Notes: generated by a model not told the origin, from the letters alone. Shown: positions 7,183-16,335, numbered from the stretch's first letter. The stretch: 22,601 nucleotides of DNA from Firmicutes bacterium UBA3738 (GCA_002372505.1 DFGY01000128.1:1-22601); one strand, 5' to 3'. A program made the numbers and translations.

Positions 7183-9650
7183 ATATCAAACCTAATTTGG
7201 TGTCCCTCCATATCGTTCATTTCAGCACTGGTTTCCTCCAGTTTTTGAAGCTTTTCGCTGGCAGTATCAAGGAGTTCTGCGGGTACGCCGGCGATTTTCG
7301 CTACGTGAATACCGTAGCTCCTGCTGGCGCTGCCGGGAACGATCTTGTGTAGAAATACAATGTCACCGTTTTCTTCAGATACATCTACGTTAAGATTCAT
7401 AAATCCTGAGAGCCTGTCCTCCAGATCCGTCAGCTCGTGGTAGTGAGATGCAAAGAGTGTGCGGATTCGTCTATCCGGGTGGCACAAATACTCGCATACT
7501 GCCCAGGCTATGGACAGTCCGTCGTAGGTGCTGGTGCCCCTTCCTATTTCGTCGAGAAGAATCAGGCTCCGCTGGGTGGCATTGTTCAGTATATACGCCA
7601 GCTCGCTCATTTCAACGTAAAATGTACTTTCTCCCCCGGCCAGGTTATCCGATGCACCTATCCGCGTAAAAATCCTGTCACAGACGCCGATTTTGGCCTT
7701 CTCGCAGGGAACGAAGCAGCCGCTCTGTGCCATAAGGACTATTATGGCCGTCTGCCTCATATATGTGGATTTACCGCTCATGTTGGGCCCGGTAATAAGC
7801 AGCATTGACGCCCCTTCCCTGTCTACGTAGGTGTCGTTTGGAACGAAACTGGCTCCGGCGGATGTCTGCTCGATGACGGGATGCCTTCCCTTTTCAATCA
7901 TTATGACCTCTCCGTCATTTACATCCGGCCTGACGTAACCAAGCTTTGAGCTTACATCGGCAAAGGATGCCAGTACGTCAAGGCTTGCAATGGCTGCAGA
8001 GGTTTTCTGTATTATGGGAATGGCTCCCTTTATGTAATCTCTCAGCTCGCAGAAGAGAGAATACTCTAAATCGTTTATCTTCGTCTCAGCGTTTAAAACC
8101 AGGCTCTCCATCTCCTTCAGCTCGGGAGTTATGAACCTTTCAGCGTTGGCGAGAGTCTGCTTTCTTATATAATTCTCAGGAATGTGGTCATACCAGGACT
8201 TCGTTATTTCAAGGTAATAGCCGAATACCTTGTTGTATCCAACCTTCAGATTGGTAATGCCGGTGCGCTCCTTTTCTTTGGATTCCAGCTCGGCAATCCA
8301 GGTCTTTGCCCCGGAAATAGAGTCTGTCAGCTCATCCAGCTCATTGGAATAGCCTCGCTTTATAATTCCCCCTTCTTTAACCGTAAAGGGCGGCTCCTCT
8401 TCGATGGCCTTATCGATTCTGGAGTGAATTTCCTCCAGGGGATTTATATCCTCGTTAAGAGACTGAAGGAGCATGCTATCCATTCCCTCCAGGTCCAGCT
8501 TTATTTCCGGCAATACGAAGAGAGAGTTTCTAAGGGCTATTAAATCCTTGGCGTTGGCGCTGCCTGTGGATATCTTCCCTGCCAGCCTTTCAAAATCGTA
8601 GACTGCCTTGAGATTCTCACGGATGTTGTTGGCCGTAAGTGGATCGGAATATAGAGCTTCCACTCCGTCCAGGCGATCGTTAATTGCCCCTGTATCCTTA
8701 AGAGGCTCTCTCAGCCACTTCTTCATTTTCCTGGAGCCCATGGCTGTGTGAGTTTTATCCAGGACTCCCAGAAGAGACCCTTTAACGTTCCTCTCAAAGA
8801 GAGTTTCCGTAATTTCAAGATTCCTGATGGTAGTCTTGTCAAGGGACATGAAGTTTCCGATGGTATAAGTCTCCGGCATCATGAGATGGGAAAGCATCTG
8901 CATCTGAGTCTCCGTAAGATACATGAGCAGAGTCCCCAGTGCCATAATTGCCTCGGCAGATTCTTCAATTCCCAGGGCCGTTAAGGACTTAATGTTAAAC
9001 TGCCTTAATATAGCCTTCTCGGCGCTTTTCTTCGGGTAGCTTTCTTCGCTGTATTGATTTATGAAAGCATCCAGGGAATTTTCAATTTCCCCAAGCTCCA
9101 CAAAGGCGCTGCCTTCGTCGTTAATTAAGATTTCCTTGGCCTTTATGCGCACCAGCTCGTTTATTACATCGGTCCTTGCGCTGTCGGGATTAATCTGGGT
9201 GACGGCAATTTCTCCTGTGGAAATGTCGCAGTAGGAAAAGCCGGTGCCCTTAGGTCCGGCGAATACGCATGCCAGGTAATTGTTTTCCTTCTCACTTAGA
9301 ATGTTGGAACTTGTAACGGTTCCCGGGGTCACAATGCGGACGATTTCCCGCTTTACAAGGCCTTTGGCCGTGCTTGGGTCCTCCGTCTGCTCACAGATTG
9401 CAACCTTGTAGCCCTTTTCGATTAACTTTTCAATATATGTGTCGGCGGAATGGAATGGTACACCGCACATTGGCGCCCTTTCCTCAAGTCCGCAGTTTTT
9501 CCCTGTAAGAGTAAGCTCCAGCTCCTTGGATACGGTAAGGGCGTCGTCGAAGAACATTTCATAGAAATCTCCCAGCCTAAAAAAGAGGATGGAATCCTTG
9601 TTTTCCTCTTTTATATCCAGATATTGCTTCATCATAGGCGACAGCGCCAC
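7179..9650 (-). CDS. mutS: DNA mismatch repair protein MutS
   Basis: MutS recognises mispairs and small loops and acts as an ATP-controlled clamp. In 823 residues it shows the mismatch-probing F-x-E motif (F29, Y30, E31 in GDFYEMF), connector and lever domains, and the ABC-type ATPase with Walker A GPNMSGKST (621-629), the STFYVEM signature region (about 675-681) and Walker B LILLDEIGRG (from 696). Translation starts at a GTG (9650) seven bases after GGAGGT. The extreme C-terminus QIRFDI only loosely resembles a beta-clamp binding peptide. It follows tlyA by 19 nt and shares an ATGA overlap with mutL, so the two repair proteins are translationally coupled. Confidence 0.98.
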   Translation of the reverse strand: MALSPMMKQYLDIKEENKDSILFFRLGDFYEMFFDDALTVSKELELTLTGKNCGLEERAPMCGVPFHSADTYIEKLIEKGYKVAICEQTEDPSTAKGLVKREIVRIVTPGTVTSSNILSEKENNYLACVFAGPKGTGFSYCDISTGEIAVTQINPDSARTDVINELVRIKAKEILINDEGSAFVELGEIENSLDAFINQYSEESYPKKSAEKAILRQFNIKSLTALGIEESAEAIMALGTLLMYLTETQMQMLSHLMMPETYTIGNFMSLDKTTIRNLEITETLFERNVKGSLLGVLDKTHTAMGSRKMKKWLREPLKDTGAINDRLDGVEALYSDPLTANNIRENLKAVYDFERLAGKISTGSANAKDLIALRNSLFVLPEIKLDLEGMDSMLLQSLNEDINPLEEIHSRIDKAIEEEPPFTVKEGGIIKRGYSNELDELTDSISGAKTWIAELESKEKERTGITNLKVGYNKVFGYYLEITKSWYDHIPENYIRKQTLANAERFITPELKEMESLVLNAETKINDLEYSLFCELRDYIKGAIPIIQKTSAAIASLDVLASFADVSSKLGYVRPDVNDGEVIMIEKGRHPVIEQTSAGASFVPNDTYVDREGASMLLITGPNMSGKSTYMRQTAIIVLMAQSGCFVPCEKAKIGVCDRIFTRIGASDNLAGGESTFYVEMSELAYILNNATQRSLILLDEIGRGTSTYDGLSIAWAVCEYLCHPDRRIRTLFASHYHELTDLEDRLSGFMNLNVDVSEENGDIVFLHKIVPGSASRSYGIHVAKIAGVPAELLDTASEKLQKLEETSAEMNDMEGHQIRFDI

Positions 9651-9669
9651 TTAATCTACCTCCAAAAGC

Positions 9670-10479
9670 TTACAGCCCAGCGTGGGCGTTACTTACAATT
9701 TCCTTAATTTTTAAAGCGTTAACGGCTACATCCTCATCGATTTTATCAAAAGTATTTTTGAAATACAACAAATACTCAATGTTGCCCTTGGCCCCTTTTA
9801 TCGGTGAATATGTGAGTCCTGTGGGAAGAAGGCCGTTATCCATTCCGTAGCGAGCCACCTTGAATATTACTTCCTCATGGACGCTCTTATCTCTCACGAT
9901 ACCGTGCTTTCCAACCTGCTCCCTTCCTGCTTCAAACTGAGGCTTTACAAGGCAGAGCACCTGTCCTGTCTCGGAAAGAATCTCCGCCGCCACAGGGAGA
10001 ATGAGGGAAAGAGAAATAAATGAAACGTCAATGCTTATAAAATCTACAGGCTCCTCTATTAAATCTGTGTCCAGGTAGCGGATGTTGGTCCGCTCCATGT
10101 TCACAACCCTCTCGTCTGTCCTGAGCTTGTAATCAAGCTGGCCGTAGCCTACGTCTATGGCGTATACCTTCTTTGCGCCCCGCTGAAGCATGCAGTCCGT
10201 AAAGCCTCCGGTGGAAGCTCCCATGTCGCAGCAAATGCTGCCGCCTACTTCAAATGAAAACTCTTCCATGGCTTTTTCCAGCTTAAGACCGCCCCGGCTC
10301 ACGTAGGGACACTCCTCCCCTTTTACGGTAATGGGCAGGGATTCGTCTATCATAGTTCCGGCTTTATCAACTCTCTGACCGTCCACCATGACGATTCCGG
10401 CCATAATGGCCGCCTTGGCCTTTTCCCTTGATTGGAAAAGCCCTTGCTTTACTGCCAGTACATCAAGCCTTTCTTTCAA
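9670..10479 (-). CDS. tlyA: TlyA-family rRNA 2'-O-methyltransferase
   Basis: This S4-domain plus FtsJ-like methyltransferase belongs to the TlyA/YqxC family; characterised members methylate cytidine 2'-OH in 16S and 23S rRNA, although some are annotated as haemolysins. The S4 RNA-binding domain covers about the first 60 residues (QSREKAKAAIMAG). The SAM-binding loop is DMGASTGGFTD, followed by AIDVGYGQLDYKLR and CLVKPQFEAGREQVGKHG, both typical. I chose the TTG at 10479 (269 residues) because MKERLDVL matches the usual family start; TTG 10491 or GTG 10488 near AAAGGA are alternatives. The start lies inside the 3' end of dxs, the same neighbour order as in Bacillus, but mutS replaces the usual argR-recN downstream. 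Confidence 0.93.
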   Translation of the reverse strand: MKERLDVLAVKQGLFQSREKAKAAIMAGIVMVDGQRVDKAGTMIDESLPITVKGEECPYVSRGGLKLEKAMEEFSFEVGGSICCDMGASTGGFTDCMLQRGAKKVYAIDVGYGQLDYKLRTDERVVNMERTNIRYLDTDLIEEPVDFISIDVSFISLSLILPVAAEILSETGQVLCLVKPQFEAGREQVGKHGIVRDKSVHEEVIFKVARYGMDNGLLPTGLTYSPIKGAKGNIEYLLYFKNTFDKIDEDVAVNALKIKEIVSNAHAGL

Positions 10480-12286
10480 AAGCTTCACCAATCCTTTCTG
10501 CCAGAGACTCAGGATCCAGGCCGTAGCACTTCTGAAGTTCCTCTATTTTGCCGTGCTCTATGAATTTAAGAGGCCAGCCTATTTTAAGTACTTCAGTGTA
10601 TTCCTCAATTAAAGAACCAAATCCGCTTCGGAATACGTTGTCCTCAAGGCTTACAATCATCTTGCATTCCCGGGCGCTTTTTCTTACGGCATCTTCGCTG
10701 AGAGGCTTAATGATCCTGGCGTTTATAACACCTGCATCTATGCCTCTTTCCTTCAGAATTGAAGAGGCTTTAAGGGCGTTCTTAACCATATTTCCGCAGG
10801 CCCAAATATGAATGTCATTTCCTTCAACAAGCATTTGAGGACCAGCCTCAACAGGCTCTCTGGGTAAATCCAAATCCTTTGCGCTGCCTCTCGGATACCT
10901 GATGCATACGGGAGAATTAAGAGTCAGTGCGTAATCCAGCATCTGGGCTAGTTCAGTCCCGTCTCTCGGTGCGAGAATAGTCATGCCCGGCATTTCCGAC
11001 ATGTATGACAGGTCGAATATTCCCTGGTGTGTCTCACCGTCGGCACCTACTGCCCCGGCCCTGTCAATGGCGAATATTACAGGCAGTTTCTGCATGCACA
11101 CATCCATCATTATCTGGTCGAAGGCACGCTGCAGGAATGAAGAATAAATGGCAACCACCGGCTTCATTCCGCCAACAGCAAGACCTGCGGCGAAGGAAAC
11201 GGCGTGTTGCTCCGCTATACCCACATCAAAAATTCTATCCGGATGGAGTCTGGCAAAATGCTCAAGACCCACCCCATCTATCATTGCAGCGGAAACGCAG
11301 ACAACATCTTTGTTTCTCTCCGCTATATCTATCATCTTGATTCCGAAAATCTCGGAAAAAGTTTTGTCGCAGGCGCAGTTAATTGGCACGCCTGTTGTCT
11401 TATCAAAAGGACCTGTTCCGTGGAAGACTCCCGGATTTTTCTCCGCGTTTCTGTAGCCCTTGCCCTTCTTTGTAATTACGTGAACCACGCAGGATTTACC
11501 GGACTCCTTGGCCATTTCCAGTGCCTCTGTCAGCTTGCCTATATCATGGCCGTCTATGGGGCCGATATAAGTAAAGCCCAGCTCCTCGAAGAATACCCCG
11601 TCTACAACGGCGTATTTTACGATATCACGGAGTTTGCTGGCACCGGAGTAAATTCCCTCGCCAATAGCCGGCACCTTTGTCACAACCTTTTTTACGCCGT
11701 CTTTAAAGGCGAAATATTTGCTGGAAACTCTCAGCTTTGAAAGGTGGTTTGAAATGCTGCCGGTATTCGGGCTGATGGACATGCCGTTATCGTTTAAGAC
11801 GACGATGGCTTTAGAGCCTGAGTCGCCAAGATTGTTTAGTCCCTCGTAGGCCTCGCCTCCCGTAAGGGATCCGTCGCCTATGACAGCGATTACGTCGTAG
11901 TCTTCTCCCTTCATGTCCCGGGATACGGCCATACCGCAGGCAGCGGATATGGAAGTGCTGCTGTGGCCCGTGTCAAAGGAGTCGTGTATGCTTTCGCTCC
12001 TCTTAGGGAATCCGGAAAGACCTCCGGATTGTCTCAAGGAATCAAAGTCATCTGACCTTCCCGTAAGTATCTTGTGAACATAGGACTGGTGCCCTACGTC
12101 CCAGATAACTCTGTCTATGGAAGTGTCGAAAACCTTGTGCAGCGCAATAGTAAGCTCGACCACTCCAAGGTTAGAGGCAAGGTGGCCTCCCGATTTTGAA
12201 ATAGTATCAATAAGCTTATCTCTTAGCTCAACGGCCAGAAGATCAAGCTCCCGGCTGTCCATCAATTTAATATCTCTTTCAATCAT
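10463..12286 (-). CDS. dxs: 1-deoxy-D-xylulose-5-phosphate synthase
   Basis: Dxs condenses pyruvate and glyceraldehyde-3-phosphate, the first step of the MEP pathway to IPP and DMAPP, using thiamine diphosphate. In 607 residues the ThDP-binding domain shows SGGHLASNLGVVELT (32-46), the GDGSLTGG motif (137-144) and DNGMSISPNTG (166-176). The transketolase-like central domain has DVGIAEQHAVSFAAGLA and the C-terminal domain is complete. The length is slightly below the usual 620-640, mostly from a short N-terminus. GAGGAC precedes the ATG, 15 nt after ispA. Adjacency to ispA puts precursor synthesis and prenyl chain elongation in one transcript. Confidence 0.98.
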   Translation of the reverse strand: MIERDIKLMDSRELDLLAVELRDKLIDTISKSGGHLASNLGVVELTIALHKVFDTSIDRVIWDVGHQSYVHKILTGRSDDFDSLRQSGGLSGFPKRSESIHDSFDTGHSSTSISAACGMAVSRDMKGEDYDVIAVIGDGSLTGGEAYEGLNNLGDSGSKAIVVLNDNGMSISPNTGSISNHLSKLRVSSKYFAFKDGVKKVVTKVPAIGEGIYSGASKLRDIVKYAVVDGVFFEELGFTYIGPIDGHDIGKLTEALEMAKESGKSCVVHVITKKGKGYRNAEKNPGVFHGTGPFDKTTGVPINCACDKTFSEIFGIKMIDIAERNKDVVCVSAAMIDGVGLEHFARLHPDRIFDVGIAEQHAVSFAAGLAVGGMKPVVAIYSSFLQRAFDQIMMDVCMQKLPVIFAIDRAGAVGADGETHQGIFDLSYMSEMPGMTILAPRDGTELAQMLDYALTLNSPVCIRYPRGSAKDLDLPREPVEAGPQMLVEGNDIHIWACGNMVKNALKASSILKERGIDAGVINARIIKPLSEDAVRKSARECKMIVSLEDNVFRSGFGSLIEEYTEVLKIGWPLKFIEHGKIEELQKCYGLDPESLAERIGEAFERKA

Positions 12287-12301
12287 TTTTTAGTCCTCGC
12301 A

Positions 12302-13198
12302 TCATTTAGTCCTAGATGCCAAATCCTTTACAAGATTGTTGAAAAATTCAGCGTTGTCATAGTAAGGCGCCATTACGTCAAGGGCGTGCTCCGTCAGCTC
12401 CTTAACCCTTTTGTAAGAAGCGTCCAGGCCGTAGATTGATGGGTATGTCAGCTTACCCTTCTTTTCATCCATTCCCGTTTCCTTACCCATTTCTTCTGCA
12501 TCGCCTACTATGTCCAGAATATCGTCAACAATCTGGAATGCCAGGCCCAGATCCTCACCGTACATAGTCAGGTCGTTCATAATATCGTCATCGGCTCCTG
12601 CAATGCTGCCGCCGGCTCTGAGGGCCGCAACAATCATTGCCGCCGTTTTGTTTATGTGAATGTAGTCAAGCATTTCAGGGCTGCCGCTCTTTCCTTCGCT
12701 TTCCACGTCGGCAACCTGGCCGGCCAGCATTCCCTGGCAGCCTGCGCCTTTTGCAATTTCATACATAGCCCTGACTCTGCGCTTCAGTTCCGTCTCATTG
12801 TCGAAATAAAGGAACATGTCCTTTGTCATAGCCTCAAAGGCTGTGTTTAGAAGACCGTCTCCTGCAAGTGTTGCAATGTCCTCCCCGTAAACCTTATGGT
12901 TTGTCAGCCTGCCTCTGCGGTAATCGTCATCGTCCATGCAGGGCAGGTCGTCGTGAATAAGGGAATAGGTGTGAACATACTCAATGGCGCAGGCGTAAGG
13001 CAGAGCCGAATTAACGTTGCCGCCGCCGAATTCACAGGCTCCCATTACCAGACATGGTCTGAGACGCTTTCCTCCCGCAACAAGGGAATACTTCATTGAT
13101 TCATAGAGGGTAAGACTCTTGGTATCCACATCGGGAAGAATATCCACCATGTGCATTTCTACAAGTTCAAGATAACGTTTGTAATCGGAATCAATCAT
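12302..13198 (-). CDS. ispA: Geranyl/farnesyl diphosphate synthase
   Basis: This trans-prenyltransferase joins IPP to allylic diphosphates to make GPP and FPP. The first Asp-rich motif is HDDLPCMDDDD (first Asp at residue 83 of the 298-residue product), with the two-residue spacing typical of bacterial FPP synthases, and the second is QIVDDILD. The KRLRP substrate-binding stretch is also present. I place the start at ATG 13198, eight bases inside the end of xseB with GGGAG upstream. A longer form from GTG 13219 would add seven residues and is less likely. The xseB-ispA-dxs order is conserved in Bacillota. Confidence 0.95.
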   Translation of the reverse strand: MIDSDYKRYLELVEMHMVDILPDVDTKSLTLYESMKYSLVAGGKRLRPCLVMGACEFGGGNVNSALPYACAIEYVHTYSLIHDDLPCMDDDDYRRGRLTNHKVYGEDIATLAGDGLLNTAFEAMTKDMFLYFDNETELKRRVRAMYEIAKGAGCQGMLAGQVADVESEGKSGSPEMLDYIHINKTAAMIVAALRAGGSIAGADDDIMNDLTMYGEDLGLAFQIVDDILDIVGDAEEMGKETGMDEKKGKLTYPSIYGLDASYKRVKELTEHALDVMAPYYDNAEFFNNLVKDLASRTK

Positions 13199-13415
13199 TT
13201 TTGCTATCTCCCTTCTCACTAAACTCTTCTATTTTCTGCTTTGCTTCATCCAAAATATCTTTGCACATCTTATAATATTCTACACCATCCTCGTAATGCT
13301 TCATGGCATCCTCGAGAGTGGTATCGCCGGCTTCAAGCTTTTCCCCGGCCTCTTTAAGCTTTGCGTAGGCTTCTTCGAAAGTTATTTTCTCTTTGTTTAT
13401 ATTATCTTCGGTCAC
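13191..13415 (-). CDS. xseB: Exodeoxyribonuclease VII small subunit
   Basis: XseB is the small subunit of exonuclease VII and forms a coiled-coil hairpin that binds XseA. The 74-residue sequence is the expected length and contains the family core ITFEEAYAKLKEAGEKLEAG and LEDAMKHYEDGVEYYKMC, two amphipathic helices. It begins with GTG one base after the xseA stop, and its ribosome site AGGAGGGA is contained in the last codons of xseA, so the two subunits are translationally coupled. Its end overlaps ispA. Confidence 0.95.
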   Translation of the reverse strand: MTEDNINKEKITFEEAYAKLKEAGEKLEAGDTTLEDAMKHYEDGVEYYKMCKDILDEAKQKIEEFSEKGDSKND

Positions 13416-13416
13416 T

Positions 13417-14625
13417 TTAATCCCTCCTTACTTCCGTTACCCTGGCCTTAATGCCGCCGTCAGTCAGTGTCACGTTTATATCATCATTTTCCTTTATTTC
13501 ACCAATGCCTTTTATCATTTTACCATCTGCGTCCATTATGACGCCGTAGCCTCTGTTCATTATATTCTTGGGGCTAAGGGCATCAAGTCTGGCCTTTTCC
13601 ACGTCAATGCCGCTCTGGATTTTTAGGAGTATGCTTTCCATCCTGCCACTCATTTGGCTAAGTTCTCCCCGGCACTTGTTTTCCCGAAGGTTTACCATGT
13701 TTTTAAGCATTCCCGTCATGCGGGCAGGACTTAAAAACTCAACTCTCTCAGCTGCGGTATTCATGTGTCTTTCAAAGAGCCTTTCAATTAAGTCCAGGGT
13801 GTAGTCCAGATCTTCTCTAAGCTCGAAGGTATCCGGCACGGCTCTGTCTGCTGCAGCCGTAGGTGTCTTTGCGTAAAAGTCCGCCGCCAGGTCCGACAGG
13901 CTCTCGTTGTCTTCATGACCTATTCCCGTAATTATGGGAATGTGGGAATCGGCTATGCTGCGGACAACTATCTCTTCGTTAAAAGCCCACCTTTCTTCGG
14001 CGGAGCCTCCGCCACGGCCTACTATCATGAGATCAGCCGCATCCATGGCGTTAATGTGATTGATTGCAGCGGCTATTTCCTCTGCCGCTCCTTGGCCCTG
14101 TACCTTTACCGGGTAAATAATAATATCTACGTAATCGTTCTTTTCGATTATTGTTTTCTTTATGTCCTCCACAGCTGAGCCTTCACCGGAGGTGACTACG
14201 AAGACCTTCTTGGGAAAGGCTGGCAGAGGCTTCTTTCTTTCAATGTCAAAGAGACCTTCAGCCGTCAGCTTTCTTTTTAATTCCTCGTATTTTGCGTTTA
14301 GCTCCCCTGCTCCCGCGGGCTCGATGAAGCGGGCGTTAAATCTCAGCTGACCACGGTTGTTCCAGTAATCCACCCTTCCGTGCATGTTTATAAGGTCACC
14401 TACGTCGAGCTTCATGGTAAGGCGGGCTGCTGCCTCCTGCCACATTACGCAGTCAATCTGTGAGTCCTTATCCTTTACCGTAAAGAAGACGGCACCGGAA
14501 CGGATGTTAGGCTTCCATGAACTGATTTCTCCCGTAACCACAATATTCGAGAGCATTGGATCTCCCGTGAGTACGTTCTTTATGTATCTGTTTAGGTCGC
14601 TTACGGATACGGGTTTTAAAGCCAT
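13417..14625 (-). CDS. xseA: Exodeoxyribonuclease VII large subunit
   Basis: XseA is the catalytic subunit of exonuclease VII, which degrades single-stranded DNA in both directions. It has an N-terminal OB-fold DNA-binding domain (about 5-100; VTGEISSWKPN) and the catalytic domain with VTSGEGSAVEDI, IVGRGGGSAEERWAFNEE and GHEDNESLSDLAADFYAKTP, followed by a coiled-coil region and a C-terminal segment (MNRGYGVIMD). Some usual motif residues differ (GEGSAVEDI where TGAAIRDI is common), but the overall pattern is clear. Length (402) is normal. Its start overlaps the TsaD-like gene by 10 nt, with GGAGGAAGG supplied by that gene's 3' end. Confidence 0.96.
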   Translation of the reverse strand: MALKPVSVSDLNRYIKNVLTGDPMLSNIVVTGEISSWKPNIRSGAVFFTVKDKDSQIDCVMWQEAAARLTMKLDVGDLINMHGRVDYWNNRGQLRFNARFIEPAGAGELNAKYEELKRKLTAEGLFDIERKKPLPAFPKKVFVVTSGEGSAVEDIKKTIIEKNDYVDIIIYPVKVQGQGAAEEIAAAINHINAMDAADLMIVGRGGGSAEERWAFNEEIVVRSIADSHIPIITGIGHEDNESLSDLAADFYAKTPTAAADRAVPDTFELREDLDYTLDLIERLFERHMNTAAERVEFLSPARMTGMLKNMVNLRENKCRGELSQMSGRMESILLKIQSGIDVEKARLDALSPKNIMNRGYGVIMDADGKMIKGIGEIKENDDINVTLTDGGIKARVTEVRRD

Positions 14626-15545
14626 ATTTTCCTTCCTCCAAGAAGGGCTGTTCCAACGGCGTTGTCTTCCGACAGCTCGCCGAATATTATATTGATATTA
14701 TTTTTGTTAAAGTTTATTCTCAGGCCTTCTCTTATGTAAGAGCTCTTGGATACGCCACCGGCGAATACCACTTGGCTTAGGCCTGTCTTTTTAATTGCTG
14801 CCTCAGTCTCCTTTACCAGCAGCCTTTCTATTTTGCGGAATAAATCGCTGACCAGATCTACATCTTTGACCTTTCCCACTTTGCTAAGGACCTGAGTCTC
14901 AAGGCCGGAAAGATTAAACCAAAGGTCTTCTATTCTCACACCGGTAAGCTCATTGGTTTCATTGCTTTTGTCAGCAAGTTCATCCATAGCCTTTCCTGCG
15001 GGAAAGTCGTAACCTAGTGCTACGCCGGTCCTGTCCAGGAGCTGACCTATGGAAATGTCGTTACTTCCGCCGATTATTTCTATTGCATAGCCATCTTCTA
15101 TTCTCTCCACGAGAAGTAGCTCGCAGGTTCCTCCGGAAAGATGATAGCTTAAAAATCTTTTTTCAGTGAGAGGGTCTATTGCAGCAATATGTCCCTCCTG
15201 GTGGGAATACTCCATGTATTCAGCCCCTGTGGCAAGGGCAATGGCCTTTGCGGCGCTCACTCCTGCAAGAAAGCAAGGCATATAGGAGCCTTCTACCGGC
15301 CGGGGCCTTGAGGAAACGCATACAGCCTTAATTGAGCTGCGAATCTCCGGGCTAATGGTCCTTTCCAGCAGCACGGGTAAGTTCACAGTGTGCTGAAAGA
15401 GTGCCTCCTGCTGCCTGAGTCCCCGCTCCCCTTTTTTTACGGATAGCATGATTCTGTTATCCGCTGCTACTTCAAAATCCTGGTCAATTAAGGCCACGGA
15501 AGTAGTATAGTTGCTTGTATCTATTCCCAGAACGTACTGCTTCAC
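14616..15545 (-). CDS. TsaD/Kae1-like ASKHA protein (divergent paralogue)
   Basis: This 309-residue protein has the TsaD/Kae1 (old peptidase M22 or glycoprotease) fold. Recognisable parts are phosphate loop 1 VLGIDTSNYTTSVAL (5-19), the metal-ligand H-x3-H in SHQEGHIAA (H115, H119), phosphate loop 2 LSGGT (136-140), VVFAGGVSKSS (259-269) and the last metal ligand D294 in EDNAVG. True TsaD is longer (about 335-345) and has DDAxGExFDK where this one reads NDISIGQLLDR (162-172), so it is probably a paralogue rather than the t6A synthase itself. It starts at GTG with AAGGAAA upstream, between nusB and xseA where Bacillus has folD. The biochemical role is unknown to me. Confidence 0.85.
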   Translation of the reverse strand: MKQYVLGIDTSNYTTSVALIDQDFEVAADNRIMLSVKKGERGLRQQEALFQHTVNLPVLLERTISPEIRSSIKAVCVSSRPRPVEGSYMPCFLAGVSAAKAIALATGAEYMEYSHQEGHIAAIDPLTEKRFLSYHLSGGTCELLLVERIEDGYAIEIIGGSNDISIGQLLDRTGVALGYDFPAGKAMDELADKSNETNELTGVRIEDLWFNLSGLETQVLSKVGKVKDVDLVSDLFRKIERLLVKETEAAIKKTGLSQVVFAGGVSKSSYIREGLRINFNKNNINIIFGELSEDNAVGTALLGGRKIWL

Positions 15546-15557
15546 TTTATTTCCTTT

Positions 15558-15947
15558 TTAATCAATTACCTTGCCCAGCAGTCCATTTATAAACTTTGGC
15601 GCTCCGTCGCCGCCGTACTTTTTAGCCAGCTCAACAGCCTCGTTAATGGCCACGGCCTTTGGGGTATCGCCGAAGGTGCACTCCCCTACTGCCAGCCGGG
15701 CAATGGCCAGGTCGGCCTTAGGCATTCTCTTTGTGCTCCACTTTTCTGCGTGCTCATCAATGGCCTCATCTATTTCATCCAGATTCCTGGTGATCTTAAC
15801 GAAGTTTTCTTTTATGTATTCCTCGTCCTTACCGGAAATCTTGTATTCCGATATTAATGAATCCACCAGTCCCAGGTTCTTTGAACCTCTGGCGTCCATC
15901 TGAAACAGCGCCTGCATCAGCAGCTCTCTTGCATCACTTCTCTTCAT
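15558..15947 (-). CDS. nusB: Transcription antitermination factor NusB
   Basis: NusB binds the boxA RNA element with NusE (ribosomal protein S10) and supports rRNA transcription antitermination. The 129-residue all-helical protein shows the N-terminal RSDARELLMQALFQMD, the central WSTKRMPKADLAIARLAVGE and the C-terminal AINEAVELAKKYGGDGAPKFINGLL, all family signatures. It follows the Asp23-like gene by three bases with GAGGAAG before the ATG, the same pairing as yqhY-nusB in Bacillus. Confidence 0.96.
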   Translation of the reverse strand: MKRSDARELLMQALFQMDARGSKNLGLVDSLISEYKISGKDEEYIKENFVKITRNLDEIDEAIDEHAEKWSTKRMPKADLAIARLAVGECTFGDTPKAVAINEAVELAKKYGGDGAPKFINGLLGKVID

Positions 15948-15950
15948 AAA

Positions 15951-16328
15951 TTATTCTTCCTCTTCTATGTCTACGCCTTGTACATGTACGTTAACTGCGC
16001 TTACTTCCATATCCGTCATTTCTCTGATTTTCCCGCTGATATTCTTTTGCAGATTAAAAGCAACATCAGGAATTCTGAAGCCGAATTTGACAATGATAAA
16101 CACGTCCAAAACCAGTACTTCATCCTCTCTTGTAACCTTTATGCCCTTGGATACAATGTCCTTCCTCAGGATGGTTTTGGAAATCTGGTTACTCACTCCG
16201 CCGGCAAGGGCGTGAACACCTGTGGTGCTCAAAGTTGCATTGGCGGCGCATACAGCAATAACCTCGTCATCAATTTTTATGTCGCCGATTTCAGTATCGT
16301 ATGTTGGCTCCTGATAGTCATTTTCCAT
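15951..16328 (-). CDS. Asp23/Gls24 family (YqhY-like) protein
   Basis: This 125-residue cytoplasmic protein belongs to the Asp23/Gls24 family. After a 14-residue acidic N-terminus the domain runs IGDIKIDDEVIAVCAANA, followed by STTGVHALAGG and a C-terminal VSAVNVHVQGVDIEEEE. Family members act at the envelope or in stress and fatty-acid homeostasis; YqhY sits beside accBC and nusB in Bacillus. Here it heads the 15-gene cluster without accBC. The ATG at 16328 has no Shine-Dalgarno sequence and lies about where transcription should begin, so the mRNA may be leaderless. No in-frame upstream start exists because a stop lies within the -10 region. Confidence 0.92.
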   Translation of the reverse strand: MENDYQEPTYDTEIGDIKIDDEVIAVCAANATLSTTGVHALAGGVSNQISKTILRKDIVSKGIKVTREDEVLVLDVFIIVKFGFRIPDVAFNLQKNISGKIREMTDMEVSAVNVHVQGVDIEEEE

Positions 16329-16335
16329 GTATGAA

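Noticed and set aside
6530..7195. A plus-strand 221-codon frame opposite mutL
   Set aside because: It is antisense to the conserved MutL ATPase domain, is Ser-rich and resembles no protein.
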